Assembly: GCA_034440615.1 (NCBI GenBank)
Contig: JAOTOM010005142.1
Location: 953,001-1,017,000 of the forward strand
DNA from: Ashinkailepas kermadecensis
Lineage: Eukaryota > Arthropoda > Thecostraca > Neolepadidae
Direction of reading: 5' to 3'
Length of the DNA: 64,000 bases
Below the pieces are notes generated by a model. That model worked only from the letters and a program-made list of their open reading frames with translations. It was not told where the DNA came from and did no database searches. This document shows positions 25,150 to 36,855 of this stretch, piece after piece. Each line of letters opens with the position of its first letter. Position 1 is the stretch's first letter. A program made the translations under genes and the position numbers.

Positions 25150-25640
25150 AAGGGAACATTTCGGGCCGTTTTCACCGAAATCGCGCGTTATCGACAATTG
25201 ATCTCACTTGTTGCCTCAAACGGACCACTGATGACAGTCACAAGATGATGCACAACTCAGCTGACCTGCCTACGCAAGTGACTGCCCCCTCTAAGGCTAC
25301 TCAAGGTCGTTCATCCAACTTCACCTCAGAGGACAGTTTTGGGCTTAGGTGTCAGTTTAGGATTCATTTGTGCACTGAAGCTGAATTTGGGTGTCCCTTT
25401 TTACCCTTCAGTACCAGACAATGGTGTTTCGGGACACTATTGCGAAAACTTCCAAAGCGAGGCACAACACTTCGACCTCATCTGATTCTTGACTTATGCC
25501 TGATTCTTTTCTTATGCCAACAGGGTAATAAATCGCACATCGTTAGAATTCCAAGATAATGAACATGTCAAGTGCGCATGTGTTATTGTGTTTACACAGG
25601 CAATGATCAACCGTGAAATACGCGATGTGTGTGGGAAGTG
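25150..25640 (+). repeat. Dispersed repeat, copy 1
   Basis: This segment resembles 37085-37570. Shared blocks include CGGGCCGTTTT near the left end, TTATCGAC, CACTTGTTG/CACTCGTTG, then AATCGCACATCGTT, CCAAGAT, TCAAGTGC and TACACAGGCAA with CGTGAAAT near the right end. It is an old interspersed element of unknown class. The 152-codon frame inside (25101-25559) is not conserved in the other copy. Confidence 0.55.
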
Positions 25641-26202
25641 ACCTATAAACTGAGCTGCGAGGTCAACCATTAACCACAAGGCGCAACTACGTGCCGCAAG
25701 ATCTTGTTACGATCCTGCGTGTTGCGCGCAAGATCGTGCAGCACGCTGGTTCTTGACTCATATCGCTAGTTTTGAAACAGGTGCCGCGGCAACCCCTTGC
25801 CTCTACCGCGGAAGGTGGCAAAATGTGCACCGGCCAGGGTTCAGATGCCAATCAAGACTTAACCAGACAAATACATAATGCCTCTTGCATGTTTTTATTC
25901 TCTTTTATTTGTATCTCCGATGTTGTGTGGCAATGTTTTCGCGCTTGGCCTTGCTAGACATAATATATGTAAATCAGATGAATCCCCAAATTTCGGTTTC
26001 TTTTGCTACTTTGTGGGTGGTATCTGCTCCTGAAGTTCCGGTTCGCGGCGTTATCCACGCTTGTGGGTCAAATGCCCATTAATATCTGCAACTTTCATAG
26101 TGAAACTTGAAGATGTACACTGACGTCGGACGCCACTCTGAAAATGTGTTCGGACACGCCCACTGGCACGCCCACTGGCACGCCACTGCCGCTCTCCGAT
26201 AG

Positions 26203-26328
26203 GTGCTGGAGAAGCAGGAGGGCAGTGCCGACCACTGGCGGTTCGAACTGCGCGTGCGCTACCTACCGTCCGATCTGCACGCGCTTTATGAGAAGGACAA
26301 GGTCACGTTCCAGTTCTACTTCAATCAG
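26203..26328 (+). CDS. PTK2 (FAK) orthologue: FAK exon C: end of FERM F1, start of F2
   Basis: These 126 bp (42 codons, phase 0 at both ends) begin after CCGATAG and end at CAG|GTGCGT. The reading passes VLEKQEGSADHWRFELRVRY, then LPSDLHALYEKDKVTFQF, ending YFNQ. The hWRFELRVRYLP motif corresponds to EWKYELRIRYLP of vertebrate FAK, and KVTFQFYFNQ to KPTLNFFYQQ, so the exon carries the F1-F2 junction. It provides predicted residues 95-136. The acceptor tract is weak because the upstream 50 bases are a short GCCCACTGGCAC duplication rather than a clean pyrimidine run. The in-frame join to exons B and D nevertheless fixes the boundary. Confidence 0.92.
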
Positions 26329-26716
26329 GTGCGTGCCGGAGTTTGGCTGCGTTCCAACCGTGGGCGCGGGTAGACAGCGAAGTGTGAGGTGTGCTAATGC
26401 ACTAGATGGAATTGATGACGCGTGCGGTGTGTTATATGCATTGCTTTAAGCTGCACCTGTATACAGTTGTCTTTCCTGTATCGCATGCATGGTTTTGGAG
26501 GGAAGACGTACCGTAGGAGCAAGAAGCAGCCACTTGGGAATAAATATGCATTCATCTACGGCTGCTTGGTAGTGCTATCAGTTAGGAGCCGCCAGCTTGC
26601 GCTTAGCCATGGCTGCCTTGGACATCGCGTTCGCGCTGTTCTTGGCGATGACAGGTAAACTCTGTCTCGGTTGAAGAGTCATTGGTGTTCTATGTGCGCA
26701 CGTGTGTCTGCGCGCG
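26329..26716. other. Start of intron C, unique sequence
   Basis: Nothing recognised between exon C and the first hAT copy. Confidence 0.4.
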
Positions 26717-26724
26717 TGTGCGCA

Positions 26725-29700
26725 CAGCGTTGGATTTTCACTTCTCATTCTTGGATGTGGAGTGTATAATGTCTGGAAAGCATCAGGTGCATACATCTTA
26801 CTGAGACTAAGTAACAAAAAGTCTTATTTTTGCATTCAAGGAGCATACATTACAGGTGTTTCATCCCACAAAGCATAGGTATGCCTCCGGATGGTGGATC
26901 ACATACAAACAGTATTCACTGGAAATGAAAGGTTCACACAGTTTGCAGTCGCATGTGCTGTGGTGCTGAACCAGTCATGGATATACTATGGCATTGACAA
27001 GAAGTGATGCATTTAATCATGATTGATTTTCCATGATATTTTGATGACATTTCATGTTCAGATATTTAGGTATATTGCTATGATAAAATGTATTAATGCA
27101 TTTTAAGGTATCAATACGGTAAGTTCTCCACATTTTACTCCATGAAGCAGGATTGGGGATTAGGTTTGGTCAGGCTAGGCTAGGCTAGGCTTGGCTATGC
27201 TTTTCCTTTAAGTTTAAAAAAAAATCAAATTTGTGTTCTGTAAAAGTGTAATTTTTTTTTCATAACCAGAGCAGGCCAGATTATGGTACGTTAGGTTAGG
27301 TTTTTATTTTTTTTTAAAACATGGTTTGTAAATTTCCACTTTTTAAAATAATTGTTTTTTCTTCCATGGAAGTTAGGCTAGGTTACACGGTAGTTTTTCA
27401 CACTTTTTCTTTCTTTTGAATGCTATTCTTCGTGCTATATTAACCAACTCCAAGTCCATTTCTTGGTATTATTTTGCCTACCAACTGAAAAATATGCATT
27501 TGCAGAGGAAGTGAGTGGTCACGTCAGGTTAACCACATTCATAAACATTGCATTGGAAAAAGAAATTCCAAGAAATAAAAAATTAACTTAGCCTGCAAAT
27601 TTACAAATAAAAACAAATTGATGCACAAAACAAATCATGCCTTTCACCTCAGAAACTAAAGACCTCAATATCCCTGATAGAAAATGATTGGTCTGGAGCC
27701 CAGGGCTTACAAACAATGCCCATGGCATTGACATGGTTTGATTAAAAATATATCCTCGCATATGAAGACTGCCGAAAGATATTGCTGCCAACCTTAAATT
27801 TGAATCCATTCATTACATGCATCACCATAGGCCTAGTGTTCAATTCAGAAATCAGCCATGTTTTCCGCAATAGCATCGGCAGAACGAGAAGAAAAAGGAG
27901 AACTCCTGCAACATGTATGATAGATAATAGGAGTCACACACGATAATAAGCAGCACTTACCACTTACTATTCCCATAGCGCCCCACTCTCTTCCCGAGAC
28001 GCAAACCTGAGTAGAACGAAAACAGAAGAAAAAACAACAGTGGCTTCCTCCGACCGTTCGGCTTCGCACCTTGGCCGTTAAGACGACTGACAAGGCCGTC
28101 AGCGGCTTCTGTTCGATTGTCACAAAAACGGCGCAGTCAAAACAAGCTGCTCTTTTACCTTTGGCAACACCATTTTCATCCCATTGGTTGTGTTCAAATC
28201 ACTAAGCCAATCAGCAGCCTCCCGACTGTCAACTGGAGTTGACGAAAGACCAGTAAGCGGCGCTTAACCAACCCTCATTTTCCAGTGTATTAGAACAGCA
28301 CAGCTAAATTTCCATTTTCCCGGAGTGGGAGAAACTAGGTGTTGGACTGACATCAACACTATTATTGCCACAAGTTTAGCTTGTTCTAAAGCGATGTAAG
28401 TCATGAAATGGAAAGAAACAAAAAAATATGATCATATGGTTGTCCATTTTGCGGCAAAATCATGGCAGATTTGAAGAAGTGTTACCATTTAGGCCATTTT
28501 CATGCGTGAAACCCATCTCATATAGTTTACTTCTGTTGCTTGGAGTTCTTCCAGAATGCAAAAATGAACATTTTTGTGCATATCAATTGATGTAAAACTT
28601 CTAAATCTTCAAGGAAACAAAAATAGTTGCATTATGTATAGCTTTTATTGGCAGTAGTTTAAAAAGCTCTGACCGGGGTGGCAGCTGGAGAGCCCCGAAT
28701 CCATCCAATCCAAGAAGCGCTGTTCGGGTCCGGCCAGTCTGGGAATGGTGGTTTCCTTCATGAGGCGAGCGGAGATTAGTGGTTTCCTTCATTTGACGAG
28801 GTTTTTTCTTAGAAGCACTTAGTTGCCCACGGGGACGAGTGGTCTAGGGGTAAGATGCTCGTCTCACAATCGAAAGGTTGTGAGTTCAAGTCTCACCTGT
28901 CGCTACTCTTCGCCCGCGACCAATCGGCGTGAGAGATTGGCGACGCTACATGACTCAACGGTCGACGTGTCGTAAAACCAATAACCAACCAACTTAGTTG
29001 CCCACCGGATGGAAGCAGGCTCGTGGTAGGCATCACCACCGTTGGCAGGTACTACCTACCTTCGTGTTATGAATATCTTCACGGACATTGGAGTTATTGG
29101 TTGAGATAAGCCATAAGCGTGAGTTGTGTGATAGGACATAGTCAGATAATTCAAGAAGCAGGAGTGAGCCTACTAATTGATCTCGAGTAGTGTTGTACAA
29201 CGTAGAAAATGAGGCTCAATTGAGGTTTGTTGAAATTGAATTCCTCTCGTTGGTGTAAACTTCAATATTAAAGCACAAATATAGGTAGGAAGAATGATGC
29301 ATGCACATCTAGCTGGATGTTGAGAAATATGGGAGTCATAGCAAAATTGTGATTCCTTATTTTTGTATGAGTGCACATCTGTATCCCTCTGTGGGTTCAG
29401 ATGCGCCCAGTGGCGCACCTAGAACAGGGTTGTTGTTGTTTTGATACTTTTGAGGCGGCAAGTGCCCCCTCAATGTTGCCTTGCCTCCCCAATAATTTGA
29501 ACTTTTAACATGGGAACCCATGGAGTGTGCCCCCAATCTATTTTGGCCTGCCAATTGCCTTCATGTATTTGCCCACCAAATAATTTTCAAAGATGAACAC
29601 AAATGATCTAGGAATAGTATTTGCATCCATGTTTCCTTAATGTATGGCGATGGGATGGACGAACCATTCCGGCTGTTTTGTTTTGTTTTGTTTTGTTTTG

Positions 29701-30664
29701 GGAATAAAGCTTTCATTTTCGTAAGCACATAGACAAACACAATTATTTTCTCAGAAATCAGGGATTGGTCCTCTTCAGTGCGCCCATACAGGAACTCGCA
29801 AGCATTGCTTGTGCTCTCATGAAATATTTCAGGAAATTGTTAGGTGCACCCCACCCCATCCCCCACTCAGCTTTATTATTTGTCTTTGTTTGTCCCTCTA
29901 CTTCCTGAACATTCCTATGCCATGGCAAAGATGATTTGTGTCCATAAATATTTTGGGAAAGTTATTGTTTTGCGCTTTGCCAGTTGTGTTGGGACTATTC
30001 TAGTTATGTCTGGCCTTGCATTCTTCCAAGCACTACTGGTCCCAGCATTTTTCACAAATAAAGAATGTATGTATGAATGCATGGCTGTTGATCAGTTCAC
30101 CTGTACCAGGCAATTTCACTCTACCTGCACTATTGCATCGGGCATATACATTGGTATTAATGTTGTATGCAGACTGCATTATCTGTGATCCAGTGATCCA
30201 GACTTCAGCATCTGTTCTGAAGATCTGCTGTGCATGCTAGCAAGCTGGCACTCCTCCAGTCTTGCTTGCATTTAATTTCATGCTCCACTCCTGCATCCTC
30301 TTGAAATGTTACTGCAGCTCTCATGATCACTTGAAATAGGAAATGTGCACTATCCTCAAATGATGTTGCCAAATCGCTGTAGCAAGGACACAATATGGCT
30401 AGACAAGATGAAGAGCATCAGAACTAGAAGTGGATCTCAGAGTGGATCAGCCATAGGTTACCAGATGTTATAGGCCCTTGGAGTATGCTGCTCCCTATGC
30501 TTCATCACAACCCAGTAATACTATTGGATTATGACAGCTAGTTGGATTGCTGGTTAAGCAAAGCTATTCATCATATCTTGCAATGTAAGGAGTATATTTT
30601 TTTTGGAGTGTATAGTTCTTTGGGTGGTGAAAGTTCCCAAAAAAGAGCCATATTTCCAACACTG
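26725..30664. mobile_element. hAT-type DNA transposon, copy 1 (3940 bp)
   Basis: The ends are CAGCGTTGGA and, inverted, TCCAACACTG, flanked by a perfect 8-bp duplication TGTGCGCA at 26717-26724 and 30665-30672. Eight-base duplications and CAG-type termini mark the hAT superfamily. It aligns almost end to end with 41101-45956. No transposase motif or long frame is visible, so it is either non-autonomous or badly decayed; small frames such as 27588-27809 (-) have diverged counterparts in copy 2. A V-type SINE has inserted at 28831. It lies in FAK intron C. Confidence 0.9.
28831..28992 (+). mobile_element. tRNA-Val-like SINE inside the hAT copy
   Basis: A full-length V-type SINE of about 162 bp starting GGGGACGAGTGGTC and ending ACCAATAACCAACCAA. 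The target duplication CTTAGTTGCCCAC is at 28818-28830 and 28993-29005. The matching position in hAT copy 2 (near 44360, CACTGAGTTTCCCACTGG) has no insert, which confirms the boundaries and shows that the SINE came after the hAT copies were made. Confidence 0.95.
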
Positions 30665-30672
30665 TGTGCGCA

Positions 30673-31005
30673 TGTGAACCTTTCCGACAATGATGTCAAC
30701 CCGCGCGTCGGTTGGTCCCGGTCACTGTAGCGGAGCATGAGCTTCAGAAAGCCTCGGTGTTATGAGAGTTCACGAGAATCCGATGCGATTCTGGTGATCA
30801 GATGGCGCCGAGCCAACAGGCGCGTATAGATGGCGCGCAATCCGCAGTCGGATCCGCAGTCACAAAAACCCGACCAGTCTCCCCGGTGAAGATGGTGCTC
30901 CCTGCAGTCTAGCAGTTCCGTCAGCACAAACCGTTACGTTCAGCATGAGAAACTATACAGATTCCAAGTAGTTCGCTGTAACTGGTGCGAATTCTGACCC
31001 GTGTC
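30673..31005. other. Intron C, unique sequence
   Basis: No feature recognised between the hAT element and the truncated LINE. Confidence 0.35.
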
Positions 31006-31019
31006 AACTTGGATGTAGC

Positions 31020-32440
31020 CATGCATTTCTGCCGACGTCAGAGGTGTCCAAATATGACAATCACGTTGTACAAGTCAACGATTCCTACGAAGCCGGTGGT
31101 CAGGTTCCTGGGTCTCCTTTTTGACTGTCGCTTGACGTATCGGGATCATTTTAAGATGCTACAGGAGAACTGTTTTATAACTGAACATTCTTAAGGCTGT
31201 ATCACGTACGTCATACGGTGCTGACAGACTCACACTAATGCTTCTGTACAGATCTTTCGTCCGTTCTAAACCGGACTATGCGTGCATCGTTTATGACAGT
31301 GCGTGTAAGTCGACAAAGCGAACGTTGGACACAATCCATCACACCTCTCTACACATTGCTACAGGTTGCTTTCGCACGTCACCAATAGTGAGTCTTCTGG
31401 TGGAGGCCAACGAGCCATGCCTAGCTATGCGTCGTGAGCTGCTTGGCATGCGTTATGCGTGCAAGCTGCGCCAGTTCTCCGACCACCCCACCTGTCGGTC
31501 GGTGTTTTCCCGACATACCTTGGCTATGTTCAGAGGGAGGAGACAGAGGACGTTTGCCCCTTTCTGCGTGAGAATCCAAGCGCTCTTCGCGGACCGTCGT
31601 ATACAATTGCGTGGTGTGATGCGTGTGGAATCTTTAAAAAAGTCCTCCTTGGAGACTGAGCACTCCAAATATCTATCTCTGACATCTCTGAGGAAAGGTG
31701 ACATCATTCCTCTATAACACCCGTGACTGCATCAGTCTACACGTCTGAGCTGGCCGCTATCAACAAGGCGCTGAGTTGTATTGAGGTCGTACATGATGAA
31801 CTGCATGTTATATACAGCGACTCGCTTAGTAGCTTATTGGCGCTAAGGGAGTTTTACCCATTGAACCCATTGGTAGAAAACGTTTTATCTAGACTTACGG
31901 CACTGAACATGGAAGGTAAACAGGTGGTATTCTGTTGGCTTCCGAGTCACGTGAGAATCGGCGGGAGTGAAGCTGCTGACACTGCAGCGAGGCATGCTGC
32001 TCAGGGCCCACGCATACGATGTCTTCCTCTCCCTGAGAAGGATTTCTTCCCAGACATTAGGAGCACGGTTTCCAAGAAATGACAAGGACAGCTGGGAGTC
32101 CATGACATATAACAAGTTGAGGAGAATCAAACACCGTCTTGGTGAATAGTCATCATCGTCACATAGAATTAGACGCCATGAGGTGGTACTATGCCACCTG
32201 CGTATAGGCCACACATACAGCAGATACCTCCTGAGTGGCGACCAAAGGCCACTGTGCCAAAGGTGCCACGCCGCACTGTCAGTTCAACACGTATTGGTTG
32301 CGTGTCCCCGACTTGCCCATGAGCGAAGACGTCACTTTGGACGCACTTCAGTCTCGTTACGGGAATTACTGGGTGACGAGCCACCGTTCGTCCAATCAGG
32401 ACAGCTATTCAGCTTCCTCTCGGAATCAAATTTTCTGTAA
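31020..32440 (+). pseudogene. LINE ORF2 remnant: RT thumb, RNase H, zinc knuckle
   Basis: Piece 1 (31020-31194) reads VVRFLGLLFDCRLTYRDH, a post-palm reverse transcriptase motif. Piece 2 (31238-31717) reads LLYRSFVRSKPDYACIVYDS, the thumb/connector region. Piece 3 (31723-32082) is the RNase H body, with Glu in TSELAAINKAL, Asp in IYSDSLSSL and the final Asp in LPSHVRIGGSEAADTAA. The first catalytic Asp strand is missing, because the frame breaks just before. Piece 4 (32183-32440) has C-X2-C-X7-H-X4-C in LCQRCHAALSVQHVLVACP, the C-terminal zinc motif of this LINE group. Frameshifts between pieces make it a pseudogene. Confidence 0.85.
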
Positions 32441-32647
32441 TATATGCGCCTCACTAATACCCTGTTTGGTAGGTGGTGAAATTGTTATGGTTCTACCGTG
32501 CATCTTGACCGTAATGGGTTCGATGATGTATTGTACATTCGGCCGCCTCGATTAGTTCTTGCTTGGATAACTATTTTTGACTAACGAAGTTATGGGCGCT
32601 GCATGACCACTGCAGTCGATGCGCCCATAAACCCCAATAAACAAACA
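31020..32647 (+). mobile_element. 5'-truncated I/Jockey-group LINE with 14-bp target duplication
   Basis: The element begins abruptly inside the reverse transcriptase region and ends in a 3' UTR with a hairpin (TGGGCGC 32593-32599, GCGCCCA 32621-32627) and ATAAACCCCAATAAACAAAC. AACTTGGATGTAGC occurs at 31006-31019 and 32648-32661, which fixes both ends. An RNase H domain after the reverse transcriptase points to the I/R1/LOA/Jockey side of the non-LTR tree. The copy is dead: its coding region is broken into at least four frame pieces. Confidence 0.92.
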
Positions 32648-32739
32648 AACTTGGATGTAGCTCCAGCAATGTAGTTGAACGTCGTCCTTGGCTTCTGATG
32701 AGGATGAGGCTGTTACTGCTGTGCGTACTGTTGCTGCGC

Positions 32740-33140
32740 AATTATTGTCACTAACCCACGTAGGCCGTGCCTGTGCCCTGACCAATGTTGACTGACGCTC
32801 CCTCTGGTCGTCGCCTGTCACAATTGCTGTCACTAACTCACGTAGGCCGTGACTGCTCTTACCAATGTTCACTGACTCTCGCTCTGGTCGTCGCCTGTCA
32901 CAATTATTGTCACTAACTCACGTAGGCCGTGACTGCTCTTACCAATGTTGACTGGCGCTCGATCTGGTCGTCACCTGTCACAATTACTGTCACTAACTCA
33001 TGTAGGCCGTGACTGCTCTTACCAATGTTGACTGACGCTCGATCTGGTCGTCACCTGTCACAATTACTGTCACTAACTAACGTAGACCGTGACTGTGTTC
33101 TGACCAGTGTTTGCTGACGCACGCTCTGGTCGTCGCATGT
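32740..33140. repeat. About 80-bp minisatellite, five units
   Basis: Units contain CACTAACTCACGTAGGCCGT, GACTGCTCTTACCAATGTT and TCTGGTCGTC, CCTGTCACAATT. The first and last units are the most divergent. Confidence 0.9.
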
Positions 33141-33344
33141 CGCCTGTCACTGTTCTAGGACATGACAGTGGCCACTGGGGTATGAACGTGGTCCCTGGGA
33201 CAGAGCAGTGACAACTGTGCCAATACTGTTGCCCTTGGAGTCTGAGCGTGGTCCCCCTCGGGGCGGGTAGGACAGTGGCTGTCTGACACAATGAGCTCGT
33301 CTATTGCTGTACTGCTGGTCATGAAGCTGTGTTGCAGGGTCCTC

Positions 33345-34145
<801 letters not shown>

Positions 34146-34362
34146 GGGCCTGTTGAGCAATCACACGGGTGCTGACGTACCCTGGGAACTCGTCCAGTCC
34201 GCAGTTGACGTGCCCAAACTGGGCGCTGCAGCCCAAAATGGGCCACAGACATTGGCGCTGTCGGATGGGCGGATGTCGCCGCGTGTCGCGCCACACCTGA
34301 CTTAGTGTGACGACTGAGCAGAGTTGACGGACAAGGCGATCTGTCGGGTGTATTGCGGTAAA

Positions 34363-34510
34363 GGGCGTCGGTAGCGCAGTGGCTAGGCTGGCTGTCTAGG
34401 AGACCAGAGGTACGGGGTTAGATTCCCTGCTGTGTCCGCCCTTCCTGCCGGGGTGAGAGACTGGCGACGCAATATGGTCTCAGCTGCTTGGTGCGTCGTA
34501 AGTCCACAAA
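34363..34510 (+). mobile_element. SINE with a third kind of tRNA-like head
   Basis: The head GGGCGTCGGTAGCGCAGTGG has an A-box-like core, and GGGGTTAGATTCCC is B-box-like. The core keeps GGGGTGAGAGACTGGCGACG, and the hairpin arms CGACGC (34465-34470) and GCGTCG (34493-34498) pair perfectly. The tail is TAAGTCCACAAAC. It sits about 180 bp upstream of FAK exon D. Confidence 0.8.
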
Positions 34511-34691
34511 CAGCGTGTTGTGGTGAAAACCCGCAGGTAATGTTTGTCCCCTGCGCCCGTTGTTGAGTTGTGCTGTCACTCCTCTGCGTGCTAACATGTA
34601 AAGAAGTGTTTTGTTGTTCTGCAGCGCAGTTTGCTGCGTGCATCATACTGTTGTCGCTGCCACCGGGCCATCGACCTCTGTCCGCCGCCAG

Positions 34692-35030
34692 GTGCGTGAC
34701 GACTACCTCAGTCAGGAGCACTGCCCGGTGGAGCAGGACACAGCACTCCAGCTGGCCTGCCTCGACATTCGCCGCTTCTTCAAGGATCTGCCGCCAAACG
34801 CACTCGACAAAAAGTCCAACGTGGACTACCTGGAGAACGTGGTCGGCTGGGCCAAGTTCCTGCCGCGCGCCGTGGTGGCCGGCGTGAAGCCGAAGGCCCT
34901 GCGCAAGCTGATGCAGCACCAGTTCAAAAAGTGCGCGCATATGAGCGAACCCGAGTGCATGTTTAAGTACCTGGAAGTGCTGAAGACTGTGGTGCGGTTC
35001 GACCAGGAGCGCTTCACCTGCGCGTTGGGG
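34692..35030 (+). CDS. PTK2 (FAK) orthologue: FAK exon D: FERM lobe F2
   Basis: This is the longest coding exon seen: 339 bp, 113 codons, phase 0, between CCGCCAG and GGG|GTGAGT. It encodes nearly all of the acyl-CoA-binding-like F2 lobe, from VRDDYLSQEH through LACLDIRRFFKDLP and KKSNVDYLENVVG to VRFDQERFTCALG. These match the LGCLEIRR, KKSNYEVLEKDVG and YRFDKECFKCALG stretches of vertebrate FAK. The basic patch KPKALRK at predicted residues 202-208 aligns with KAKTLRK, which in vertebrate FAK binds phosphoinositides and takes part in FERM-kinase autoinhibition; the basic positions are kept. A tRNA-derived SINE sits in the intron only about 180 bp upstream (34363-34510). Confidence 0.95.
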
Positions 35031-36298
35031 GTGAGTACTGACATATTCAAGAGTGTATGCATGTCTATATTTAAGTGGGAACACTTCAACATAAACCAGC
35101 TATTCTAATCACATAATGACGTCACTTGGTGCGATGGAACATTGCAGGCCAACACTGTTCACACATGTTGGGAACCGAGGACCGACAGGAAAAAGAACAA
35201 TTCCCCGGAGATGCACACTCACGAATACAATTGCAGTAGTCGTCAGTATCTGACGGCAGCTCTGTACCAAACCAGAGACACGTTTCCGATTTCCAGACGA
35301 GGCGAATGTTCAAGGCTGTCCGGAGAGGGAGAGGGACAGGGACATGAGTGCAGACATGGACGGGGACGGGGTGAGAGAGACGTTCTCGTGAATAATCGCA
35401 AATGATACCCTTTCGTATACCCTAGAGGAACAGTGACATTCAGTCTAGACTTGTGACGCCAAAAAAAACGAAGAAATCACGCGGTGTGCACATGTTGCAC
35501 CAACCACTGCATAATCACTTTCAAGTGAATTGCGCTCAACACCGGTTGCAATGTACTTTTCTCGTCCAGTTGGCAGGATTCCCAAAATAATGAGATGACA
35601 GACCCATCATGACCAGAGAGCAGACGTTCTGACGGGATACGATGAGTGTTTGGCCCTCTGACACGGTATGACCTGGACCCCCGATGTGTTGGTGCCAAGT
35701 GGTGGGCTGGACAGGTCGACAGGGACTGTCGAAAGTCATCGTGTGTTTCGCACCACACGCACACGCGGGTGTTCGATGTTCATAACGCTCGTTCCTCAGC
35801 CGGGCGAAGTGTAAGCAGGACTGTGTGCATCAGCACGCCACCGCCAAACCAGTGCCTGTTGGAGGCCTGGCGATCTGTGTCTGCTGATAACGATCCCATC
35901 ACGCATTGATCCGAACTCGGCGATTCAACATAGCTCATACACGAGGATGGTCACATTTGGCCGCCCTGCGACACAACACTGCAGATATTTAAATACGGAG
36001 GTATACATATAGTGTGTAACTGCGCTCCTAAACTAATTCCAATATCACTTTCATGACTAGCAGCAAGCAAGATTAAGTTGTGTCCATTGGTATGGGTAGC
36101 TAACAAGAAACAGCGTTGTCTTTTTGACGTTTCAACTAAATGATGTAAGTTTAATCAGGTGCTCTGCCGAACATGTGAATATATCTTATGTTAGATGCAG
36201 TTTTCACCCGAAGGTTTCCTTTTGAGGATAGGAGACCGACATACGTGATGACCTTGGGTTGGGCAGTGTGGACTGACGATTGGGCGGTTACGTGGGTC
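35031..36298. other. Start of intron D, unique sequence
   Basis: No gene or element recognised. GGACAGGGACATGAG and related GGGACAGG/GGACGGGG purine-rich motifs near 35325-35370 are a short degenerate repeat. Confidence 0.4.
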
Positions 36299-36385
36299 AC
36301 GTCAGTCGACTGACGACCGCCACGTCAGTCGGCTGACGGTCGCCGCGTCAGTCGGCTGACGACCGAATGACGGCCGCCGCGTCAT
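36299..36385. repeat. Inverted-repeat-rich 24-bp repeat
   Basis: Three to four units containing CGTCAGTCGGCTGACG, each itself a near-palindrome (GTCAG...CTGAC), separated by GTCGCCG or ACCGCCA. Confidence 0.85.
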
Positions 36386-36609
36386 ACAGCTCTGACGTAC
36401 GTGACTGATTGTGTCGCCTGACGAGTGCAGTCCCAGTCCCAGTCGTGAAGTTGCGACTGCCTTGGCTTGTGAGCGACACAGCATGTTCGCGTCGTGTCGT
36501 TGTACAGAGGCGTCATGTTTGAACAAACGTGCGCCCTGTCCGCGGTCAGACCGCCGCCGAAACACGACGCGCCACGGACATACCACATGAGACACCTCTG
36601 GTTCGGTCA

Positions 36610-36855
36610 GACGGCCGATGTATTTGGCACAATTGTCTTGTTCAAATGGTCGATGTATTTCGCTCACCTGTTTCGGTCAAATGGTCTATGTATTTCGCTC
36701 ACCTGTTTCGGCCAGATGGTCGATGTATTTCGCTCACCTGTTTCGGCCAGATGGTCGATGTATTTCGCTCACCTGTTTCGGCCAGATGGTCGATGTATTT
36801 CGCTCACCTGTTTCGGTCAGATGGTCGATGTATTTCGCTCACCTGTTTCGGTCTG
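36610..36855. repeat. 35-bp minisatellite
   Basis: About seven units containing GGTCGATGTATTTCGCTCAC and CTGTTTCGGCCAGAT or TCGGTCAGAT. Confidence 0.94.

Noticed and set aside
25101..25559. 152-codon open frame
   Set aside because: It overlaps a dispersed repeat whose other copy does not preserve the frame.
27173..27300. Interstitial telomere sequence
   Set aside because: Only two or three degenerate TTAGG-like units, inside a transposon and repeated in its sister copy; too short to be a telomere relic.
31238..32082. Host gene with RNase H domain
   Set aside because: It lies inside a truncated LINE bounded by a 14-bp target duplication and is broken by frameshifts.
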